From CAZOWL01 sp964583605 (lineage in GTDB: Bacteria; Pseudomonadota; Gammaproteobacteria; Chromatiales; Chromatiaceae): a stretch of DNA of 9,620 nt. Positions 4,494-9,620 of this stretch are shown in pieces; position 1 is the stretch's first letter; every line of letters begins with the position of its first letter. The position numbers and the translations under genes were made by a program. Where the stretch lies: the NCBI GenBank assembly GCA_964583605.1, contig CAZOWL010000126.1, positions 1-9,620 of the forward strand. The letters are read 5' to 3'. The notes below the pieces were generated by a model that was given only the letters and a program-made list of their open reading frames with translations, was not told the origin of the DNA and did not search any database.

Positions 4494-6206
4494 CTAGCGC
4501 CGGCGGCGAGCCCCGGCCCCGGTCGTCTCAGTCAGCTCGTCGGCGATGACAACTTGGTAGGAGTATCCCTGCTCGGTGAGGAAGAGCTTGCGGTGGTGGG
4601 CGAATTCTTCCTCGCGGGTGTCGCGCGAGACCAGCGTGAAAAAATGGGCCGCGCGACCGTCGGCCTTGGGGCGCAGGATGCGACCAAGCCGCTGGGCCTC
4701 CTCTTGTCTCGAGCCGAACATCCCTGACACCTGAATGAGCACGTCGGCATCGGGTAGGTCGATGGCAAAGTTCCCGACCTTCGAGAGCACGATGCAGCCC
4801 AGCTCGCCGCGGCGAAAGCGTTCGTAGGTCCGTTCACGCTCGGCCTGCGGGGTCTTGCCGGTGACCAGGGGTGCACCGATCTCGTTGGCCATGGCCTCGA
4901 CCTGGGCGATGTACTCCCCGATAACCAGGACGCGGCCGTCTGCGTGCTCTCTGAGTAGTTGGCGCAGTCGCTCCATCTTGACCGGGTTCTCGGCGGCGAT
5001 GCGGAACTGTGCCCTTCGGTTGGCAAGCGCATACTCCATGCGCCGCTCCTGGGTCATCGGAATGCGCTCCTCCACACAGGTCGCGGTCGCGATCCAGTTC
5101 TGATGCTCCAGATCGCGCCAGGGCACGTCGAAGCGTTTCGGCCCGATCAGCGCGAATACATCGCCTTCGCGGTTGTCCTCTCGGACCAAGGTGGCGGTCA
5201 GCCCCAGTCGTCTCCGGGCCTGCAGGTCGGCCGTCGCGCGAAACACCGGTGCGGGCAGCAGATGGACCTCATCGTAGATGATCAGGCCCCATGAGCGCGC
5301 CCGGAACAGCTCGAGGTGAGGGAAGTCGCCGTCGCGATCGGCGCGCCACGTCAGGATCTGATAGGTGGTCAGTGTGACGGGGCCGGTGCCCTTCTGCTCT
5401 CCCGTGTACTCGGCAATCTCGTCCGGCAGAAGGCTCGTCTTGTCGCAGAGCTCTCGGCGCCACTGCTTGACCGAGGTGAGGCTCGTCGTCAGCACGAGCG
5501 TCGTCTGACTGACCAGCTCCATGGCCGCGAGGCCGACGATGGTCTTGCCCGCACCGCACGGCAGCACGATTACGCCGCTGCCGCCGCGGGCCGAGCCGGA
5601 GGCGTAGAACGACTCGGCTGCCTGCCTTTGATACGCGCGGACCGAGAAGGGGACGTCTGACGCCGTGCGGTCGCTTAGCCTAATGGCCAGAGCGTCGCCG
5701 CTTACGTAGCCGGCCAGGTCTTCGGCTGGGTACCCGGCCGATACCAAGGCTTGCTTGAGCACGCCCCGGTGCTTGGGCGCGACGCGGAAGCCCGTCGCGT
5801 CGATGCGGTCCGAGAGGTAGCTCCCAACCTGTCGATCGCGGCTCAAGAGCTCGGCGACAAGCGCGTCCGCGCAGGTGCAGCGCAGCATGCCGTCCTCGCG
5901 GGTGATGATGACGCGCCCGAAGCGCCCCGCCAGCTCGAGGACGGTCTGATCCACGTTCTCGGGGACGGGATAGCGAGCATGCTCATGGAGGGCGGCCACC
6001 ATCTCATCGGCGCTTAGCCCCGCTGCCCTGGCATTCCAGATGGACAGCGGCGTCAGCCGGTAGGTGTGCACATGCTCTGGACTCTTCACCAGCTCGGCGA
6101 ACGGGGCGATCGCCGCCCGGGCCTCGTCTGCGCGGGGCGCGTGACACTCGAGCAGCACGCTGCAGTCGCTTTGCACGACGAGCGCGTTCTCAGGACAGCT
6201 GGCCAT
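4494..6206 (-). CDS. XPB-type DNA repair helicase (superfamily 2)
   Basis: This is an ATP-dependent 3'-5' DNA helicase of the bacterial XPB family (compare M. tuberculosis Rv0861c). Numbering is from an upstream in-frame ATG at 6269 (591 residues). An XPB/Ssl2 N-terminal-like domain spans 29-125 (ELVKSPEHVHTYRLTPLS). The helicase core then shows VRAYQRQAAESF (210-221), Walker A PCGAGKT (237-243), DEVH (333-336), LTATLVRED (357-365) with the XPB-specific RED motif, VLSKVGNFAIDLPDADV (494-510) and QRLGRILRPK (526-535). A Y-S-Y ending resembles the GYSF of human XPB. All key residues are present. I prefer the ATG at 6206 (570 residues, starting MASCPENALVVQSD), which matches family N-termini; neither start has a clear ribosome binding site. 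It is the second gene after the helicase-associated protein, and a repair role is inferred from the family. Confidence 0.92.
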   Translation of the reverse strand: MASCPENALVVQSDCSVLLECHAPRADEARAAIAPFAELVKSPEHVHTYRLTPLSIWNARAAGLSADEMVAALHEHARYPVPENVDQTVLELAGRFGRVIITREDGMLRCTCADALVAELLSRDRQVGSYLSDRIDATGFRVAPKHRGVLKQALVSAGYPAEDLAGYVSGDALAIRLSDRTASDVPFSVRAYQRQAAESFYASGSARGGSGVIVLPCGAGKTIVGLAAMELVSQTTLVLTTSLTSVKQWRRELCDKTSLLPDEIAEYTGEQKGTGPVTLTTYQILTWRADRDGDFPHLELFRARSWGLIIYDEVHLLPAPVFRATADLQARRRLGLTATLVREDNREGDVFALIGPKRFDVPWRDLEHQNWIATATCVEERIPMTQERRMEYALANRRAQFRIAAENPVKMERLRQLLREHADGRVLVIGEYIAQVEAMANEIGAPLVTGKTPQAERERTYERFRRGELGCIVLSKVGNFAIDLPDADVLIQVSGMFGSRQEEAQRLGRILRPKADGRAAHFFTLVSRDTREEEFAHHRKLFLTEQGYSYQVVIADELTETTGAGARRRR

Positions 6207-6299
6207 GTGACTCAGGCTCAAACCGCCCCCGGGGCCGATTGCTTGCTTGGCCCCTGCCGTCGTCGGCATTTCGCGAAGCGCGTTCGCTCCCTCGTCCTC

Positions 6300-6381
6300 T
6301 GGGAGCGGGTTGGGGTGAGGGAACGATCAGGGGCGAGGCGCCATTTCATGGGCTGGCTCGGCTCGCCCCATGATCGTTAGG
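6300..6381. repeat. REP-like palindromic element, copy 2
   Basis: This is the second copy of the element at 4168-4254, in the same orientation. CGATCAGGGGCGAGGCG and CGGCTCGCCCCATGATCG form a ~17-bp stem. It lies between the two helicase-operon genes, where REP elements can stabilise upstream mRNA or lower expression of the downstream gene. The stop codon and last ten sense codons of the upstream gene lie inside it, which suggests insertion into the 3' end of that gene. Confidence 0.65.
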
Positions 6382-8241
6382 GCGAGGCTTGGCCGGTTTG
6401 ACGCCGCCCTCGGCCACCAGATAGCCGGCCTCGCGCAGCGCGCGCTTGAATGCGGTTTCCGAGGATGCCGGCACGACGAGATGTCGCTTACCCGCCAGCA
6501 TGCAATGCTTACGCGTCCGTGAGTCGTTGGCGATGAGGAGCGCCAGCGTGGGGTCGGCGCATTCGAGGAGCCGCGCCAGGCCCTGGTCCTGGATCTTGGT
6601 GCTGCGCTCCGCCACGTCGGCGAGGAGACGCGTGACCGTCTCTGGAATCGCGACACGACTGCGCGTGGTCAGGAACTCGCGTATCTCGTCGATGGGGCGG
6701 CCTTCCTCGACCGCGGTGAGCAGCTTGGCCTGATCCAAGCGCCAGACAAGGTCCGAGACTTGCGTCGCATAGGTATCGAGGGCGATGCGGTCGCCCTGCT
6801 CGAGCTCGGCGCCGATGGCGGTGATCTCGAGGTTGGGGAGCACGATGAGCACCGGCTTCGTTTGGATGGGGGCGGGCTGGTAGTCGGTCTCAACGCCGAG
6901 GCAGTAGGCGCCAAGCGGTGTGATGCGGATGTAGATCAGCCCGTCGTAGCGGCTAAAGTAGACGAGATCGTCCGCGCCCCAGAGGTCTCCATAGTCGGGT
7001 CTCGCCCCGGCCGGCGGGATGAGCGCCACATCGATGACCCCGAGTGTTGCGGCGTATTCGAGCAGGAAGGCGAGGAGGTAGCGCTCCTCGAGAATCTGCT
7101 CTCCGCCTTGGTACCCCAGCGATCCGTATTGTTTCTCGCAGATGTAGAGGTCCCAGGCGTTGCGAGTGACCGTGAGGTCGTTGCCCGAGGCGCGCATAAA
7201 ACGCTGGATCTCGTCGGCAGTGATCCAGGACCCCGGCGGGCACTCGGCCAGGGTGTCGGCGATCGCATCTCGCCGCGACGACAGGGCGGTGAGCCCGCGC
7301 TTGCCCTTGCCAGTCTGTCCTTTGACGCACTCGATGCGCGATAGCTCGTCGAGTATGGTCGTACCGATCCACTTAGACCAGAGCTTGTCTATGGTCTCGG
7401 CGGCGGGCTGAGAGAGCGCATTGCGTCCTGCCTTGGTGAGCTGCAGCTTCGAGCCCGAGAGCTGCGCGAGCCCTCCGGCTTGGACGAGGAGCGGCCAGGC
7501 AAAGGCGCGAATCGGCCCGGCGTTTTCATCATGCCACTTGCTCTTGACCGGGAGGATCGGGTAGTAATCGCCGCCTTCCAGGATGCCGGTGATGGCCTTG
7601 ATGGTCGCGGCAGAAGGGCGTCGCGTCTTGTCGCTGACTGCGACCTTGCCCGAATCGATCAGGCGCAGCATCGCGAGCAGCTCTCGCTGGGCGGTCAGCT
7701 CGGTCTTGTGAACCGACAGCGGCACCTCAACCGTGCTGTGCTCCTGCCTTTTGGTCTTCGGATTCCAACTCGACCAGGGCTGTACGTAGGCGGCGGGAAG
7801 CTCTGGAAGCGTCTTGATCTTGACTTCTGTGGGCTTCGGCACGAAGGCCTCGAGCCGCGCCTTGAGGTCGTCGGGCATCACCCCCGAGTAGAAGAAGAAC
7901 GCGAGGGGCGATGGGCTTCGGAGATAGCCACTCGTGTCAACGGTGCCCCAATCGGGGCTGCGGCCATACTTGGCGGCGAAGCGACCGGCGAGGAACTGCG
8001 TCGAGCTCGAATGCACCACCTCCGCGACGGCTGCCCGCTGCAGGTCATCGAGTCCTCGCCAGACCGCTTGCAACCGCTCACCGTCGAGATGCCGCTTGAT
8101 GACGGCGGCGATGTCGGCCTTGCGGGTCGGGATCGCCTGGTTGGTAAGCCTGGCCAGCTTCTTGAGATCCGCAGCGGTCATGTAGTCCGTTAGTGCGATC
8201 TCGAGTGTGGGAATTCTCCGATCTGAGAAATCTCGATTCAT
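6346..8241 (-). CDS. Helicase-associated protein (XPB/Ssl2 N-terminal-like domain)
   Basis: A 631-residue partner of the XPB helicase, like Rv0862c next to Rv0861c. Residues 17-52 (LTDYMTAADLKKLARLTNQA and following) look like a SAP-type DNA-binding segment. A long, mostly helical central region, probably with winged-helix parts, follows. Residues 464-547 (VLIVLPNLEITAIGAELEQG through LLADVAERS) match the Helicase_C_3 / XPB N-terminal domain also present in the helicase itself. No ATPase motifs are seen, so it is probably a DNA-binding or loading partner. The ATG at 8241 has a good ribosome binding site (AAAGGGGA, six bases away), and TLEIALTDYM just after it fits family N-termini. The final residues PNDHGASRASP are encoded by the REP-like element. 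The next gene starts 139 bases on (77 if ATG 6269 is used), so co-transcription is likely. Confidence 0.85.
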   Translation of the reverse strand: MNRDFSDRRIPTLEIALTDYMTAADLKKLARLTNQAIPTRKADIAAVIKRHLDGERLQAVWRGLDDLQRAAVAEVVHSSSTQFLAGRFAAKYGRSPDWGTVDTSGYLRSPSPLAFFFYSGVMPDDLKARLEAFVPKPTEVKIKTLPELPAAYVQPWSSWNPKTKRQEHSTVEVPLSVHKTELTAQRELLAMLRLIDSGKVAVSDKTRRPSAATIKAITGILEGGDYYPILPVKSKWHDENAGPIRAFAWPLLVQAGGLAQLSGSKLQLTKAGRNALSQPAAETIDKLWSKWIGTTILDELSRIECVKGQTGKGKRGLTALSSRRDAIADTLAECPPGSWITADEIQRFMRASGNDLTVTRNAWDLYICEKQYGSLGYQGGEQILEERYLLAFLLEYAATLGVIDVALIPPAGARPDYGDLWGADDLVYFSRYDGLIYIRITPLGAYCLGVETDYQPAPIQTKPVLIVLPNLEITAIGAELEQGDRIALDTYATQVSDLVWRLDQAKLLTAVEEGRPIDEIREFLTTRSRVAIPETVTRLLADVAERSTKIQDQGLARLLECADPTLALLIANDSRTRKHCMLAGKRHLVVPASSETAFKRALREAGYLVAEGGVKPAKPRPNDHGASRASP

Positions 8242-8258
8242 TTTGTCCCCTTTCGCTT

Positions 8259-8279
8259 CGCGGGCTGACCCCGCCCGCG
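8259..8279 (-). promoter_or_regulatory. Leader hairpin of the helicase operon
   Basis: CGCGGGC (8259-8265) and GCCCGCG (8273-8279) form a perfect 7-bp stem around TGACCCC, just upstream of the ribosome binding site for the ATG at 8241. It could modulate translation or be a binding site. It contains the same GGGGTCAG motif (minus strand) as the repeats near 2500-2700. Further upstream, TACAAT on the minus strand (8324-8319) is a possible -10 box with no good -35. Confidence 0.35.
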
Positions 8280-8331
8280 GTCACTCTAGTTCGCTCTTGC
8301 CCAGCCATTGCCGAGCCTATTGTACTCCGCA

Positions 8332-8773
8332 CTACTCCCAAGCGGTCTGGGCACAAACGTCGTCGATCAGGAAACGCACGCCCTGGGTGTCCGCCGGGTT
8401 GAGCCATAGCAGCCGATCGAAGACAGGTTCGGCTTCCTCGAAACGCCTAGGTCGACGCCGGCACAGGCCGAGCCCGTGCAGGCAGCACAGGAACGGTCGG
8501 TTGTGTATGTCCCCCCAGGGGAGCAGACCGTCGAAGTCTGGCCGATTCGAATGACTGCCTGGGACCGCGGGCGATGACTGGCTTGGCCCATGCCTCGATC
8601 GGCTCGCGCTTCTCTCCCCAGTAGTGCTCCTCAGGTGTCCAGAGGCCCCGCCCGTGGAGCTTGAGCGGAACCAACCCCAACGCGCTGATGCCGAGGCGCG
8701 ACGACTCGATTTCGCCAGAGGGGTAGGGGTGCCCCGCATAGGTCCACTGCTTGCCAGGTTTCACGATCGCCAT
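8332..8773 (-). pseudogene. TPR-like protein remnant, frameshifted
   Basis: The 3' part (about 8553 to TAG at 8334-8332) reads RPDFDGLLPWGDIHNRPFLC, then CLHGLGLC, RRFEEAEPVFDRLLWLNPAD and GVRFLIDDV. This is the C-terminal tetratricopeptide-like signature (NRPFLRCLHG...LWLNP.DNQGVR) that I recall from uncharacterised bacterial TPR proteins. It has no credible start in its own frame. Upstream, in another minus-strand frame from ATG 8773, the sequence reads MAIVKPGKQWTYAGHPYPSG, LVPLKLHGRGLWTPEEHYWG and EPIEAWAKPVIA, which looks protein-like but is unknown to me. The two may be one gene broken by a frameshift at about 8553-8580, or fragments of two genes. The function is unknown. Confidence 0.45.
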
Positions 8774-8869
8774 CGACAACTCGCCCGGCATCCAATTCCG
8801 CCAGGGCCTCTCGCGTTTCGTGGGCTCGAGGCGGTCGCAGATCCTCGTGCTCCACTTACTCGCGCGGCC

Positions 8870-8881
8870 GAGCGTACGCTC
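8870..8881. promoter_or_regulatory. 12-bp palindrome upstream of Uma2 gene
   Basis: GAGCGTACGCTC is a perfect palindrome 43 bases before the Uma2 ATG, followed by TATTCT (8885-8890), a weak -10 match. It may be an operator, but chance occurrence in GC-rich DNA is possible. Confidence 0.2.
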
Positions 8882-8924
8882 GCCTATTCTTCTCCGACGA
8901 CAGACAGCCGAAGGGTGGAAGGGC

Positions 8925-9451
8925 ATGTCACTGGCGCTACGCGATCTCGAGCACCATACCTACGGCGACTACCTCAAGTGGTCCGAAGATGTCCGCTACG
9001 AGCTGATAGACGGCTCTGCCTATCTGATGGCGCCGGCGCCGACGCTCGATCACCAGGATGTCGTCGGCGAGATCTATCTCCAGCTACGCCAAGCGCTCAA
9101 TGGGGGGTCCATGCCGCGTCTTCATTGCCCCGGTCGACGTGCGCCTGCCCAAGGCGGACGAAGCGGACGAGCATATCGACACGGTTGTGCAGCCGGATGT
9201 GCTCCTCGTCTGCGACCCCACGAAGCTCGATCGGCGGGGCGTGCGCGGGGCGCCAGATCTCGTCGTCGAGGTCCTCTCGCCGGCGACCGCGAGCCATGAC
9301 CACCAACGCAAGCGGCGGAGCTACGAGCGCGCTGGGGCAAGCGAGTACTGGCTCGTGCACCCGGTCGATCGCATGGTGACCATCTATCGCCTCCAGGACG
9401 GAGAGTTCGGCAAGCCAGACGTGCAGGAGCTCGCCGGCGAGACGGTTGTTG
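8925..9451 (+). pseudogene. Uma2-family nuclease, frameshifted and split by an intron
   Basis: The ATG at 8925 follows AAGGGTGGAAGGGC and begins MSLALRDLEHHTYGDYLKWS, then RYELIDGSAYLMAPAPTLDH and LRQALNGG, standard for the Uma2 (DUF820) PD-(D/E)XK-like nuclease family. At a run of six G (9102-9107) the homology moves to the +1 frame: PCRVFIAPVDVRLPKADEAD. It continues TVVQPDVLLVCDPTKLDRRG, GAPDLVVEVLSPATASHD with QRKRRSYERAGASEYWLVHP, and ends LAGETVVG. The active-site features (QPD, EVLSP, following K) are therefore all in the second frame. Removing one G would restore a single frame. About 10-15 C-terminal residues are missing because a group II intron begins at 9452; translated sequence beyond it is intron. 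It would encode about 175 residues before the intron, against ~185-195 for the family. Confidence 0.8.
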
Positions 9452-9620
9452 GTGCGCCAAGCGAAGCTTGGCGCTTCTTGCCGGGTGGAAGTCCCGGTCG
9501 GGTAAGGGCTAGCCACCCACCCGTATCGCGTGTTACGCCTGTGGCGGAGAGCGATGCCTTGGTAGGGACACTGAAGCCATCGTGAACAACACAGGTGAAG
9601 CGTACACAGAGAATCTTGTA
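9452..9620 (+). mobile_element. Group II intron 5' end (domain I), runs off the window
   Basis: GTGCGCC (9452-9458) is a typical bacterial group II intron start. AAGCGAAGCTT then forms the opening hairpin, followed by TTCTTGCCGGGTGGAAGTCC and CGGTCGGGTAAGGGCTAGCC, and later the CACTGAAGCC and GGTGAAGCG segments of domain I. The layout parallels the start at 214. The intron lies in the sense direction of the Uma2 gene. A possible exon-binding site, AACAAC (9585-9590), is complementary to GTTGTT (9445-9450) just upstream of the splice site. The body, any reverse transcriptase and the 3' end lie beyond base 9620. Confidence 0.7.

Noticed and set aside
6760..7344. Plus-strand open frame of 194 codons
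   Set aside because: It lies antisense within the helicase-associated gene. High GC and codon bias on the minus strand keep the opposite frame open.
7480..8193. Plus-strand open frame of 237 codons
   Set aside because: It is antisense to the 5' half of the helicase-associated gene, with no recognisable domain.
9451..9585. Uma2 coding sequence continuing to a stop near 9585
   Set aside because: After VVG the translation loses all Uma2 character and coincides with a group II intron start, so the frame is open by chance.

Overview
The window is a high-GC bacterial accessory region. It mixes Uma2 nucleases, type II toxin-antitoxin pairs, group II intron ends, REP-like palindromes and an XPB-type helicase pair. 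This mix suggests a repeat-rich proteobacterium, perhaps a purple sulfur gammaproteobacterium (Chromatiales). That assignment is inference from gene content and sequence flavour only; there is no phylogenetic marker gene in the window.

Layout. Bases 1-153 are the 3' end (domains V and VI) of a group II intron that lies mostly upstream. A dispersed ~44-bp repeat follows, then the 5' end of a second, apparently truncated intron (214-~360). Bases 547-1331 hold two broken plus-strand genes: a Uma2 gene with its middle deleted, and a small coiled-coil gene cut by an in-frame TAA. Bases 1332-1700 are non-coding. They hold a 21-bp inverted-repeat element enclosing a terminator-like hairpin, and a ~34-nt fragment of an intron 5' end. 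The minus-strand mazE-mazF pair (1748-2295) looks intact. A repeat-filled spacer (2296-2910) separates it from a minus-strand vapB-vapC pair whose toxin carries a one-base deletion near its 3' end. Next is a decayed DUF4338 (DruA-like) gene (3641-4109).

The only large intact genes are two minus-strand genes: a 631-residue helicase-associated protein (6346-8241) and an XPB-type 3'-5' DNA helicase (4494-6206). They resemble the Rv0862c-Rv0861c pair of Mycobacterium tuberculosis and are probably one transcription unit. One copy of a large REP-like hairpin lies between them, overlapping the end of the first gene, and another copy lies beyond the helicase. Both proteins carry the same XPB/Ssl2 N-terminal-like domain, so they probably work together on DNA, most likely in repair; a defence role is possible but unproven.

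The right end holds a minus-strand TPR-like gene remnant. After it comes a second plus-strand Uma2 gene, which is frameshifted at a G6 run and then interrupted near its C-terminus by the 5' end of a third group II intron that leaves the window.

Overall the helicase operon and mazEF look functional, while most other genes show single lesions or internal deletions. I found no convincing new defence or biosynthetic system. The most notable points are the intron that splits the Uma2 gene, the REP-like hairpin that supplies a stop codon, and the XPB pair itself.
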